Numbered from the stretch's first letter, positions 1 to 9,600 are shown. The stretch: 29,322 nucleotides of DNA from Gnetum montanum (GCA_015680685.1 MNCI01006964.1:700044-729365), one strand, 5' to 3'. The notes: generated from the sequence alone by a model not told the origin. Program-made: numbers and translations.

Positions 1-117
1 AAATTTTTACTCTAGCAAGTCATCTTTCAAGCAATCTTCTTTACAAATCTTCCAAGATCCCAAGTGTGATGTGTGAGACCCCTTGTGATTATCCTTCCTC
101 CTCCTTGACCCCTGAAG

Positions 118-130
118 CCTTTTTATAGGG
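118..130 (-). promoter_or_regulatory. TATA-type promoter, possibly LTR-derived, firing off the left edge
   Basis: Read on the minus strand, this site is CCCTATAAAAAGG, a strong plant TATA box. It is followed downstream (towards position 1) by a purine-rich leader. The style of a TATA box followed by a GA-rich leader is common in plant LTRs and also in ordinary genes. Only about 117 bases of downstream sequence are in the window, so I cannot tell a solo LTR from a host promoter. Seen: the motif. Inferred: promoter function. Confidence 0.35.
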
Positions 131-190
131 TTCAAAGGTAGGTAGGGAAGTTACATATTCAAAAATATTTCACCTAACATCTCTCCCAAG

Positions 191-263
191 TAACCTGGCC
201 AACTAATTAGGAGATTACTTGGCCAACAAGTTAGGAGGTTACTTGCCCAACAAGTTAGGCAAG
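191..263. repeat. Three-unit 24-25 bp tandem repeat
   Basis: Three imperfect head-to-tail units start near 191, 216 and 240. The core is TACTTGGCCAACAAGTTAGG with a few substitutions per unit. The array lies upstream of the minus-strand TATA box at 118-130, where an enhancer repeat of an LTR U3 would sit. No function can be assigned from sequence alone. Confidence 0.6.
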
Positions 264-940
264 TTACAACAATTTTTGGTGGTTTCAACCACCAAAGAGA
301 TAAAAATGCTGCATCTAACATGTGTCTTCATGATAATCTAAATTAAAATTAATTATAAATATTATATTTGTAACTATCATAGTAAGTTACAACTTCCATA
401 GGAATAAAAGGGATAATAGCCAAGTGTCCCTGACTTTACATGAATATTCTAAAAGTTTCCTTTCTTAGTGAATAATAAGATAGCAAGAAAACCATCCATC
501 ATTTGCAACAACACCCAATTTAGCATAATAGTTCCCTTTAATTGGATACGGACATTTGTCATAGCACAACCAAGTGCCAAATGTTTCTAACAAACAAAAA
601 TTCCAATATTTCGGTGCCAAATCCACGTACAATTAAACTAATGCAGCAGTACCAGGATCAGAAGCCAAAAATTCATGCCAATTCGGCAAGAATTTTCTTG
701 TGGAATTTCGGAAAATGCCCTGCAAGTACCTCGCCACTCTGAAATTTTGATTTGTGTGCATCTGTTATCAAAATTCTCGTTCTTATCACCGTTCTCTTCT
801 TCAGCTGCTGTTACGTGTCCACGTGAGCAACGTAGAAAGCTCAACTGCTTAGAGCACATTCTTGGCACTCGCCGCTATCCTTTAACACCGCAATTTTTAT
901 TTATTTATCTTCTCAAAAATTTCTACTCTAGCATCAGCAT
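264..940. other. Unassigned AT-rich stretch
   Basis: I see no convincing coding segment, RNA gene or repeat here. The short open frames on both strands lack recognisable motifs and overlap each other. It could be part of a decayed LTR or host intergenic DNA. Confidence 0.4.
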
Positions 941-1156
941 TTATTTTTGTTTGCTTTTTCTGTAGACATGGATGGATCTCACGATAAGCACGTAGCCGAG
1001 GCACACCATGGATGTTGCAAACTCCGCGGTGGTGATGTAGCCGTTGCTGTTGCAATCTTGATGAAGCCTAGGTGGTTCCCGCATCAGTGGCTCTGAAAAT
1101 GTCTCTATCAGCTCCCGCCTCTGGGCAGTCAACAATCCATAGGTCGTAGTAGTCAT
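941..1156 (-). pseudogene. EF-hand (calmodulin-like) gene fragment
   Basis: A 71-codon open frame begins with an ATG at 1156. Residues around 33-44 form a complete 12-residue EF-hand calcium loop, DCNSNGYITTAE (codons 1022-1057). Asp is at position 1, Asn at 3 and 5, Gly at 6, Ile at 8 and Glu at 12, followed by a helix start (FATSMVCLGY). Upstream, LTAQRRELIETF resembles the entering helix of a calmodulin-like protein, but about eleven extra residues separate it from the loop, so the spacing is wrong. Calmodulin-like proteins normally have two to four EF-hands and about 150 residues; only one is present. After the loop a GTGAGA could be a splice donor, otherwise the frame runs into unrelated residues and stops. 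It is either one exon of a gene or, more likely, a captured or decayed fragment. Confidence 0.45.
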
Positions 1157-1774
1157 GCGCCCCAGAGAAAGAAAATTCTAAAGATAGCCTTCATTTTTTT
1201 TGCCGTATTTTCTATTCTCACTGCTGTTTCAGAGGCCCCCTCTTCTGACCGCCATGACCACGTGTCATGCTGGTGCCGCTACTCTGCATCTTCCGCATCC
1301 TCCATGGTTGTTCTCCACTCGCGCGAAGTCCTCCTTCTCCGGTTTTGGCGTTGGCACAAGCGCTGGCACTGGTGCTTTTTTAGGAGAAACCCTACCCCAG
1401 GAATAGATAACCAATAGGAATCCGAATCATTCAAGATTATGCATACGAACTTGGAAATGGATTCCGCAAAGATGAAGAGGTTGAGCCATGGATGTGGGTT
1501 GTACCACACTCCCATGGATCTAAGAAATATCTCTGATGCATAGACTTGATTGGGAAAGCATCAAAACATGTCGTCCGAGACAAATTGTAGTCCTTTTATG
1601 TATCTCGGATTCACTAGTTTTACTATCAGCTTGTGCATTACAGTACATTGCATGTTAATAAGAGAAACAACCAAGAATTGAATCTCTGAACGAGTTTTCT
1701 TTTATATTTTTCCTGAATGGCTGAAACTTGAGGGCAAGTGATTTACTTTGTTAACATCATCACCGTTATTGTAG
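1157..1774. other. Unassigned stretch, no gene recognised
   Basis: Open frames on both strands overlap in conflicting directions and show no motif I recognise. The part at 1200-1400 is more GC-rich than its surroundings, as is the adjacent EF-hand fragment, so it may belong to the same host-derived piece. Confidence 0.35.
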
Positions 1775-1906
1775 TATTGAGCAAGCTTTATGACGTACAG
1801 ATGAGGACCTACCCTTGCAGGAATGACCGCACTATTAAAGCTCTGGTTTGTGTTGGTATGCATAAATCCTTCAACATAATCGAATCCAACATCTTTGCTG
1901 GTATTG
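1775..1906 (+). other. Exon-like open stretch, product unknown
   Basis: The stretch is bounded by an AG after a T-rich run (acceptor ending at 1774) and by GTAAGT at 1907 (donor). The frame between them is open and encodes about 43 residues containing RTYPCRNDRTIKALVCVGMH. The composition looks protein-like rather than random, but I do not recognise a family and find no clear neighbouring exons. It could be a single exon of a host gene or chance. Confidence 0.25.
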
Positions 1907-2344
1907 GTAAGTGCTTGCTGATCTTTCAGAATCCGAGTACACCAGTCTAATCTGCTGAGTTTGCTTCCATTATTTATTTTATTTATTCATTCTTTCGAAA
2001 CCATAATTTTTGTACAGGGAAATATAGTACTGTCACATGATACATGATTCATATTAACAGTGGCCACTTCCAAATGCACCACTACTTGCATCCTTCAAAT
2101 AGTTCAATGAGTTTGTTGTTCATCAAAACATCAGCCTTGAATTTACTGTTAATGATCTGATTACTGAAACAATCGTGTTGAATACCAGTTGCAGCTGTTC
2201 CAAATGTTCCTGTTGGTTGATATCATTTACAAATGTTGTGATAAATCTTCCTAAATATAGCCTTAACACATTGTATATCAACCTCATGATTAGCTTCACA
2301 ATCTCACAAAGCCTGCTCCATTAAATGGCCAAAATGTGCCAACA
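1907..2344. other. Unassigned AT-rich stretch left of the outer retroelement
   Basis: I see no coding or structural feature here. Similarity to the RT-side sequence of the inner element begins near 2345 (compare 10897 onward), so this stretch lies outside the recognisable outer copy or is too decayed to match. Confidence 0.4.
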
Positions 2345-2660
2345 AATTTCTGTTTGTTGGTCAAGGAGGGAACTAACCTTTAGAGTTTTACTTTTTCCCT
2401 TGTGCGTAACCACAGAGACCTTAGTAAGGAAATCCTTGGTCACATCACCAGCCTCTAGATCTAGGGTCTAGGCCAAATTTTCTAGCTAGTCTGGGGATAC
2501 TTCTGAGGCTGCTATGGTTATTTCTTGAGAAAGGATGTTGGTTCCTATCGTTGCAAGATTAGTCTATCTAAGAATTTCCCCATATGGACCTGTTAGAACT
2601 AGGGGTGCAAGTAAAGCTTCGTCCATTTGCGAACTGACCTACAAAACCACCAAGAACGGA
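2345..2660 (-). pseudogene. pol: Outer copy: pol fragment immediately upstream of RT
   Basis: This stretch aligns base for base, with scattered substitutions, to 10897-11200 of the inner copy. There the frame leads into the region just before reverse transcriptase. Only this N-terminal side is present; the RT fingers, palm and everything downstream are missing beyond 2345. The frame carries stops. Its importance is positional: it shows that in the outer copy too the antisense gene begins directly beside RT. Confidence 0.7.
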
Positions 2661-2689
2661 AGTTGTTACATTGTTTTTGTCAACATGGT

Positions 2690-2930
2690 GAAATGATAGA
2701 AGGCTTTAAAGGTATGTATCAAATAGGTTTCCAGTTTAAGGTCTTAGTGGACTGTTACCATACACACAGTTTATAAGAAAACAACAAGCTAGGTTTCCTA
2801 GGCTCTAGCATAAGGTTTTTATTTTTTGTGTTTGTTGCAGACCGTAGTTAATGCGATTGGATTACAAGACGATAAGCTATATGTTAGTTTAGGGTCTTTT
2901 CAGACCGTCATCAATGCGATATCTATGAGA
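2690..2930. repeat. Degenerate minisatellite-like units at the RT edge of the antisense module (outer copy)
   Basis: Copies of the motif CCAGTTTAAGGTCTTAGTGG (2731-2750) and TTAGTTTAGGGTCTTTTCAG (from 2884) occur here. They resemble the units of the array downstream of integrase (7323-7681). A second short repeat, CAGACCGT followed by TAATGCGAT-like sequence, occurs near 2839 and 2901. The inner copy has the same motifs at 11273-11295 and 11477-11500. Confidence 0.4.
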
Positions 2931-3032
2931 TTAATTATGCAATTTTCACACTTCATGTCAAACCGACATACCTGCATTCCGGGAAAGTCCCACGTTGATT
3001 GGACATGAAAATAGCAAGTTTTCACCATTATG

Positions 3033-3040
3033 TTTATAAG
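3033..3040 (+). promoter_or_regulatory. Candidate TATA box of the antisense gene (outer copy)
   Basis: TTTATAAG lies about 110 bases upstream of the gene's ATG at 3149 and is conserved in the inner copy (11627-11634, ATG at 11754). Spacing and conservation fit a core promoter. There is no direct evidence of transcription. Confidence 0.35.
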
Positions 3041-3148
3041 TAGATGGTTTGTCCTCAAAGTAAGCTGTAAATGTAGTGAGATTGAATTGGGTAAAAGTAG
3101 AGAGAAAGCGTAAGTAGATGATTTTGTGAAGATTATTCAGATGTAGCC

Positions 3149-4904
3149 ATGGCACCGAAGACTAAAGGCAAACATGCCAAATTGGTAAGAATCGATGAAG
3201 TACAAGAAAGCTTGGAGCAAATTTCGAAGGCGGGAGTTGAAACTCGGGAAGCTACTCCACTTGCCGAATAAGTCATTTCTTACTTTCCTTGTTGGGTTAT
3301 TTTTGTTGTTATGGTATCATAATTTGTATTTTTTTAAAAGATGTGCGTTGTGCAAGGTATCAATACCTGCCTGTGCTAATTACACTATAGGATTTTGTAA
3401 TATTACTCCTGTCGCCATTGTCAGAGACAAACATTGCATCATCGCAAGGGTTTGGGTGATCTTAAGTCATATTGTACAAACACAATACAGAACTGGTCAG
3501 ATGTCTAGGTATTGTACTCTTACATAGTGCAAATGGGGTTTCGTTGCCTTTCTCGTAATGGTTGTGTGTTACACTAGGGTAATATGTGATGTTACCTTTA
3601 TCACCATTGTTAGAGATAGACCTTGCACCATTGCGAGGGTTTGGGTAGTTTTGGTAATGCATTTCTAGCTTAACATGTAATTTTCTGGGATTCAAGGTAA
3701 CGAAAACCTGAGTGTTGCGTAATGGATTCTTTTAAGCCTTTTTTTATTTGTTTGGTTCTGATGTTGTTAGTATGTCTAAACTATTTTTCTAATGGTAGTG
3801 CATTTATTGTAAAGGATTATGCTAAGGCTCATCCTGATCATCTTGGACATTGTGGGTGTTCTATGTTGTTTACATGTTCCCGTGGCCAATGTTCCTCCTC
3901 CCCATGCTCATGTAGGGGGAGAGGCTATTTGGTTCTCGCAAGGAAAATAGAAGTTTCTATAGTTTCTATTGAGTAACTTTAGCATGATTATTTGGTCACA
4001 TCTATCGACCGAAACGGCCGACATTATCCTACAAACGCTGCTAGTCAGATCGTCACAAAGTATCTTAACGTTCCTGGTGGATGGGTCAGTCGAGGTTGTA
4101 GGTGGGAGGGATCGCAAACATAGCGCCAAGGGTTTGAGGTGCTTATCTTGGATCTGGGAGATGCCCAGGTTTAACTATTATCACACCTACAATACGCTAC
4201 TCGTGGCTCATCATCTCACAAACTATTTTCAGAACCCACATGGCCTTGTGTACTATCCTGGCGGGTAAGTGCTCTCAAGATTTTACAATGTGCTAACTGT
4301 TTTCTATTTTTGCGTTAGGTATAAACAATTGTCTATATTCTGTGGCATAGGTTTTTTATCAATGCAGATGGTCTCCAAGGTGATATGGACATGTTATCTA
4401 TGGCTGAAACATCCATAAAGGAATTTACTTCCATCAACAATGTGCACGCTGGTGTCCTGGGATAACTGGGTTTGAAATCCAACACTACCCTATCCGGTAC
4501 ATCAAATTCTTTGCCAAGTGTAGGGACTCTGGATGGCTAGATAAGGAGTGGACTTTGGATCATCCCATCACCGTTGACGATGTGCAGGAGAACATTCAAC
4601 CATTTCCCTTGCCATTTGGACATGGTAAGTTATGCTATAGTGATCAACTATGTGACCCTATGGAGTGAGAAAAGTACATAAGATTTTATTATTTTTCTGT
4701 TTTGTCTAACCTGTTGTTTTATGTTCATAGTTAGGGAATCACGAGAGGTCACAGTTAGCCTCTGGACATGAGGCGGCCAATCTCTTTTTCCATTATGGTG
4801 ACATAAAAGGAGTGCAACGTTGCCTTTACCATGGAGTGGCCCCAACTACCATAACCAATAACCTTTGGGAAGCTGGATTGATGGAGCTATTTCTAGGTGT
4901 AACC
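3149..4904 (+). pseudogene. Antisense multi-exon gene, 5' half (outer copy), interrupted by the inner element
   Basis: Exon 1 (3149-3267) starts with ATG in the favourable context GCCATGGC and is basic at its N-terminus (MAPKTKGKHAK). Exon 2 (3815-4264) continues in phase and encodes a hydrophobic stretch, then a helical region and RCLSWIWEMPRFNYYHTYNT. Exon 3 (4351-4624) begins FFINADG and contains WLDKEWTLDHPITVDDV. Exon 4 starts at 4731 and is cut at 4904 by the inner retroelement; it resumes at 21670. Donors are GTAAGT at 4265 and 4625; acceptors are AG before 3815, 4351 and 4731. Intron 1 begins ATAAGT instead of GTAAGT. Damage: stops in exon 2 near 3950, a frameshift in exon 3 near 4460, and a two-base loss in exon 4 near 4755. 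I do not recognise the protein family. It lies between the protease and RT parts of the retroelement, on the opposite strand. Confidence 0.65.
4900..4904. repeat. Target-site duplication TAACC, left
   Basis: TAACC directly precedes the 3' LTR and recurs at 21670-21674 directly after the 5' LTR. Five bases is the standard duplication length for Ty3/gypsy integrase. The uninterrupted homologous site is visible in the inner copy's own antisense gene (TAACC at 13508-13512). Confidence 0.9.
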
Positions 4905-5379
4905 TATAACAATGAAAAATTTCAGTTGCTGGAAATACTGAGGGGATTTCTGTGTACACAGTTTTTACCCTGGATCTACATGAGGGCTGTGCTAGAGAAA
5001 ATGAATCCAAGGTTCCCTGAACGATCTTGTAGATCAGACAGGGACTTACTAAATCAGTAAATTTGTCAATGATTATATAACAAGGTGATTATTTTGATAT
5101 AAAATATACTATTGATGTAAGAGAAAACGAGATCTACTCCGAGATCAAGTCTCAAAAATAATGAAGGCTGTGTAAATTATGCAAAATGTTCATGAAATTC
5201 AATGTAAACAAGGTGCAATGAACTGAATTTGAAGCATGTACGACCTCGAGATTTGGGATCGTTCTTATAGTTAAATTTGATGAATACAACAGGATTTACA
5301 TGTAGACTTTGATTTGTATGAAGTGTCTGCTATAAACAAGAAGCTAATCAGAGACAAAACAAGCAAAAGACAATCTACC

Positions 5380-5385
5380 TTTATT
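5380..5385 (-). terminator. Polyadenylation signal AATAAA in the 3' LTR
   Basis: AATAAA on the minus strand lies about 210 bases downstream of the LTR TATA box (5595-5602), a sensible position for the end of the R region. The 5' LTR has lost this exact hexamer at the matching position. Confidence 0.45.
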
Positions 5386-5594
5386 CTAGCCAATCTGGGC
5401 ACAATGGAGTTAGACTCGAAGCAAAGTGTTTGCTAGCTTGAAGCCTCTGATCTAAAGCTTCTGTCAGTCACTGTTGATGCTCTACTATTGCCTGCTCTTT
5501 CTCATCGTCTCACCAATATTTTTTTGCCAAGAGAAATTTTCAAATTTCCAACAATTGCCAACCCAACCACCTTTTTGAGCATTGTCTACCAGGG

Positions 5595-5602
5595 TATTTA
5601 TA
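5595..5602 (-). promoter_or_regulatory. LTR TATA box (3' LTR copy)
   Basis: TATAAATA on the minus strand is conserved exactly in the 5' LTR (21145-21152), although the surrounding LTR has diverged. It lies about 520 bases into the LTR, so U3 is about 0.5 kb and R-U5 about 0.65 kb. Confidence 0.65.
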
Positions 5603-5693
5603 AGACTAGGGTTGGGAGAAAAATGCAGTTTAGATGACGCATGTCTTGGGCCCACAAAATCTCGTTGACCTGATGTACTGAAGCTGAAGTTTG

Positions 5694-5890
5694 TAACGCT
5701 ATGCTGTGCTACACTCTGAAGCGTAGTGTAGCATAACCACCCTTCAAAGAGATAGTTTATTTGACCTTGTCTCTTACGCTGAATAAATCGTGCTGTGACT
5801 ACGCTATGATACGCTGGGAAGCGTAATCGTAGCATAATGACTGCCACTACTTGCGTTACGCTGCATAGCGTAATGCAGCGTAGCGTGCAA
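5694..5890. repeat. Cluster of TACGC/GCGTA inverted repeats in U3
   Basis: Arms GCTACACT and AGTGTAGC (5708-5715, 5725-5732) pair perfectly across a 9-base loop. GCGTTACGCT (5853-5862) pairs with AGCGTAATGC (5867-5876) at nine of ten positions across GCAT. Further single motifs lie between them. The cluster sits about 100-290 bases upstream of the LTR TATA box, where enhancer elements are expected. Confidence 0.6.
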
Positions 5891-6123
5891 AAAGTTAAAT
5901 TTTTGAACATGGATGACTTGCAAAGTTGAAGTGTTGTTGCTGCACATCCCTTGTTTCTGTTTAGTCCTCCTAAATTCTGCTACACTGAGCTGCATAGCAA
6001 AGTGTAGCAGGTCCTTAGCCAAAAAGAAAACTTGCTGAAATGTGCCACTTGTGGAAATCCTTGCCTAAACTTTGAGACCTTGCTGAATCATCGAGGTCTC
6101 GAAATTTCATGATGTTTCAATGG

Positions 6124-6132
6124 CCCCTCTTT
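6124..6132 (-). other. Polypurine tract of the inner element
   Basis: On the minus strand AAAGAGGGG ends four bases before the 3' LTR. This is where the plus-strand DNA primer of an LTR retrotransposon must lie, and it confirms the minus orientation independently of the genes. Confidence 0.7.
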
Positions 6133-7322
6133 GTTGACATTTTGAGGGGTGGCTCAAGAGACGTCGACAAAGAATACGAAATAGCAGAGAGATAAAGACA
6201 CCAACATTGTTCATCAACTACTACTTGGATGTTGCTCTGTCAAACCTGGAAGTGCAAAGGTTGGGAGGGTAAGGAGAAGAAGAGGGATTTTACAGTTGCG
6301 AGAGAGGGAGGTTTGGGGAAGACTCGAGCATAAGTAGGATACTTCACAAACATGTTATTAGACAACTTCTTGCGAGTGTTTTCCCAAGAGGTTATGCTGT
6401 TATTGTACTGTATATGTGGGGCTTGCCTGGATGGGTTGTGTTATGCCCGTATCACCTAGATGAGTTGTGTTTCATCCATTTTTCCTAGCTTTTTCTGCTC
6501 TTTTTTTTAACAGATGCATTCCATGAGGCAAGTTGTGTTATGCTAGTTCATGGACATGATGGTTATTCATATGCGAAAGACTTCTTATACGCTCACATTC
6601 TGTACAAATAGGGGAAGAGGGTAAAGATGGTTGTAAGGATAAGGGGAGGAGAAAGTAAGATAAGGTGTCTGGTGAAGGGGAAGGCTGGGTCTGCACTCCC
6701 AAGTAGTCAAACTAGTCTGAGCAACTACCGCAGAACACTATGATGCCTCTCCCTCTTGGTGAATGCACCTTTGAACAATGCTATCATAGCAAGTAACCTT
6801 CAAAATGTAACAAAGAACAAAGAACAAAAGTAGTCATCCTAATCACTAGGGAGGCTACTGAAACAAGTGTCGTCCAAAGTGAAAAGAAGAGCACAGGCCA
6901 TGGAGAAGGAACCATAGCAAGATGTGTTGGCCCCTTTGTTGACACCATGGTTCAAGAATTTTCCATCGATACCTAGATTCATCTTATCCAACTAACTGGG
7001 CAAAGAACTAGTCAGATGAATCTGCTAAGCCAAGGTTTAATGGCGGTGATGACTAGGGACTACCAAGGCCATGGGTAACCATAGTTTCCTTGGGGTCCTG
7101 AGTGGCGAAGCTGACCCTAGGAGTTGCAACTATAAAGTGGCCATTGTAGCAGCATCTCCAAGGGGTCAGTAGCATGCCCTTCGGCATATCCGAGGAACCA
7201 ATAGGATGCCAAGAGGGTAGTAGTGCTATGTCTATTCCAATGCCCTACCCATTCTGTCTGGTAGTGATGCCATGCAAGAATGATCAAACTTTCTTGCTTT
7301 ATGGATAATCTGTTGGCAGCTT
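6133..7322 (-). other. 3' untranslated region of the inner element
   Basis: About 1.2 kb lies between the polypurine tract and the minisatellite. It holds no open frame with a recognisable motif on either strand. Long noncoding 3' regions are typical of Tat/Ogre-like elements. Confidence 0.6.
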
Positions 7323-7681
7323 CTAGTTTTAAGTCCTGGTAGACTACTATGGCTAGTTTTAAGTCCCAGTAGACCATGGTCCCAGTTTAAAGTCTAGGCA
7401 GACTGAAGTGTGCTATTTTTACGTCATAGCAGACGGTGGAAGAACTAGCTTATGGTCCTATCAGATCATGCTGTGGGTGTCAGTTTCATGTCATGACCCA
7501 GGGATAAGTCTATGCTTGTTTAATGTCTCAGTAGACGGATGCTTACCTTGCTAGTTTCACATCAGTGGCGGATCATTGAAAACTTTGCCAGTTTAGCATC
7601 GTGGTTGACGCATGCAAGAAATGCCAGTTTTACGTTGTAGCAGACATGTACAACACCACCAATTTTATGTCGTAGTGGACA
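7323..7681. repeat. Degenerate 30-37 bp minisatellite, about eleven units
   Basis: Units begin near 7323, 7353, 7383, 7412, 7445, 7480, 7516, 7551, 7588, 7624 and 7660, giving spacings of 29-37 bases. Each has a core like CTAGTTTTAAGTCCTGGTAG followed by AC and a variable spacer. Units 1-3 have a 30-base period and later ones about 36, so the period has drifted. Tandem repeats between integrase and the 3' LTR are known from the Tat/Ogre group. Confidence 0.75.
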
Positions 7682-7726
7682 TTTTTTACCTCACATTTCA
7701 TCTAAGCTAATGTCTAAATGTGGTAC

Positions 7727-9117
7727 TACTTCAAGTACATATGATTCACTGGGTTCGAAAGTTTGTTGTCGTTGATGTCCGCTAGCTTGAATGCTCCATT
7801 GTCGTAAGCCTTAACAACCAAGAAAGGGCCTTTCCAGCTCATAGAGAATTTTCTTACTAGTTCATCAATGGCCTTGAGGACCAAGTCTTCTTTCTTGATT
7901 GATCGTTGATGTAGGTTATGATGATGCTTTTGTTTCTGCCTATCTTGATATTTTTCAATGCTGTCAAGCGTCTAGATACGCTTCTCCTCTACTGAATCTA
8001 GATCCACAATTTTGGACTCATTGTGATGATTCTCATTTATAACTATGGAGAGGACCATCTGTAGTGAGGGAACCTGTAGTTTAAGGGGAAACACTACTTC
8101 AGATCTGTAGACTAGGTTGTAGGGTGTCCTATCAGTAGATGTTTTGCATGTTGTGCGATAGGCCCATAGCACATAGAGGATTTTTTCATGCCATCGTTTC
8201 TTGTTGCTGGTGAGCATCTTTTTGAGAAAATTGATAACCAACTTGTTTGTTTCTTCTGCTTGATCATTTTCTTGTGGGTAATAAGGTGAGGAAAAATATT
8301 GCTTGATACCAAGGTTATTGCAGAAAGATTTGGTTTTGGCACTACTAAACTGTGGCCCATTGTCAGTCACAATAGTCATGGGAAGCCCAAACTTGGTTAC
8401 TATGTTATCTAACATAAAATGGAAAATTTGTTAAGATGTAGTCTTTTGTAGGGGAATAGCCTCAACCCACTGTGTGAAGTACTCAGTGGCGGTAATAATG
8501 AAGCTATGTCCTATGAAAGACTTAGGCGTGATGGGGCCGATGATGTCTAGTACCCATCGTTGGAATGGCCAAGTGATCTGTGTAGTATGCAATTCAGTTT
8601 ATGACATGTGTATTAGATTTGCATAACATTGGCATGTATCACATGTCTTAACCTTGGTAAGGTAGTCTCATTCCATATATGGCCAGTAATACCCTAAGCA
8701 TCTGATTTTTGCGGCCATGGCTCGTGGGGCTATGTGTCATCCACATAGTTCTTCATGGACTTCGCTAACTAACCTTTGCACTTGTTCATTATTAACGCAG
8801 GTTACCAATACCCCATCAAAAGAGCATCTAGATAGAGTACTTTCTCTAATGATGACGTATTTCCTGGCATGCTTGTGGATTGCATATTTTTGTGTAGGTG
8901 TTAACTCGTGCGGTGGTTCGCCATGCAGAAGGTAGGTTTTAATGTTGTCATACCATTTTGGCATTCCTCTCGTACTTAGAGAAGAGATTTGCACTGCTTG
9001 AATGAAAGGGTCTATACATTCCATCATTAAAGTAGGCAAGGTGGCAAACAAATGTGGTGGCATGCTTAAAGCTAGCGTAGCTAGTGCATTAGTTACAGTG
9101 TTCTCATTACACGGCAC
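7727..9117 (-). pseudogene. pol: Integrase (inner pol)
   Basis: Integrase inserts the element's DNA into the chromosome. The segment at 9117-8737 matches the linker and start of the zinc-binding N-terminal region. The region near 8690-8600 carries CLGYYWPYME and a CDTCQCYA cysteine pair. The catalytic core has Asp in LDIIGPI (about 8545), Asp in VTDNGPQF (about 8360) and the Glu of DQAEETNK (about 8265), so all three DDE residues are readable. A C-terminal WKGPFLVVKAYDNGAFKLAD follows near 7830-7770. The longest unbroken piece is 7972-8415. In-frame stops occur near 8737, 8670, 8600, 8430 and 7970, so the protein cannot be made. It ends just before the minisatellite. Confidence 0.88.
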
Positions 9118-9119
9118 AT

Positions 9120-9600
9120 GTCAGAAATTAGTCGTTGTGAATTGTCTCAGAAGATCTTTAGCCATATCGTAGTAGGGCTGCAGATGCACAACTTTGCAAG
9201 CATAGACCCTTGTGATTTGATTGATGATGAGCATCAAATCACCTCAGATTGCTAGGTGTTGAATGTTTAGTTCTCTGGCTACTAATAATCCCTTGAGGAG
9301 CCCCTCGTATTTTGCCATATTGTTCGTACAAGAAAATGTCAAGCGATAAGCCAATGGACAAACATCTTCAAGGGAAACTGTAATGATGGTGGCGGCATTG
9401 CCGTCCCTAGTAGTCGAAGCTTCATTGAAGTATAACGTGGCTTCGATGCCTATTGATATAGGGCTTAAACTATGTACATGTTTGTCAAGAAACTTTGGCT
9501 CTATCGTAGCTTGATCATTAATAGGTGATGTTACATGTTGATCGGCTATCGCTTGGCCTTTCGTGGAAGATTGGCCAATATAGTGCAAGTAAAATTCCGC
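9120..9600 (-). pseudogene. pol: Second, archaeal-type RNase H domain (inner pol)
   Basis: The motif order LYFNEASTTRDGNAA, then YRLTFSCTNNMAKYEGLLKG and RELNIQHLAI, then GDLMLIINQI matches the extra RNase H found between the ordinary RNase H and integrase in Tat-group plant Ty3/gypsy elements. The usual DG(S/A) after LYF reads NEA here, so the first catalytic Asp is lost. Glu is replaced by Lys in NMAKYE relative to the common NMAEYE. A stop follows near 9244. The domain fixes the clade assignment but is dead. Confidence 0.85.

Larger units (their letters stand above)
4905..6119 (-). repeat. 3' LTR of the inner element
   Basis: This is a direct repeat of 20465-21669. On the minus strand it starts TGAAACATC; its far end reads ...TTATA where the other LTR has ...TTACA, so the terminal CA has mutated. 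It contains a minus-strand TATA box (5595-5602), an AATAAA signal (5380-5385) and a cluster of GCGTA/TACGC inverted repeats upstream of the TATA box. The 141-codon minus-strand open frame at 5485-5910 lies wholly in the LTR and has no protein motif; I treat it as noncoding. Confidence 0.93.

Noticed and set aside
5485-5910. 141-codon minus-strand open frame
   Set aside because: It lies entirely inside the 3' LTR, spans the TATA box and hairpin cluster, and is not open in the 5' LTR.
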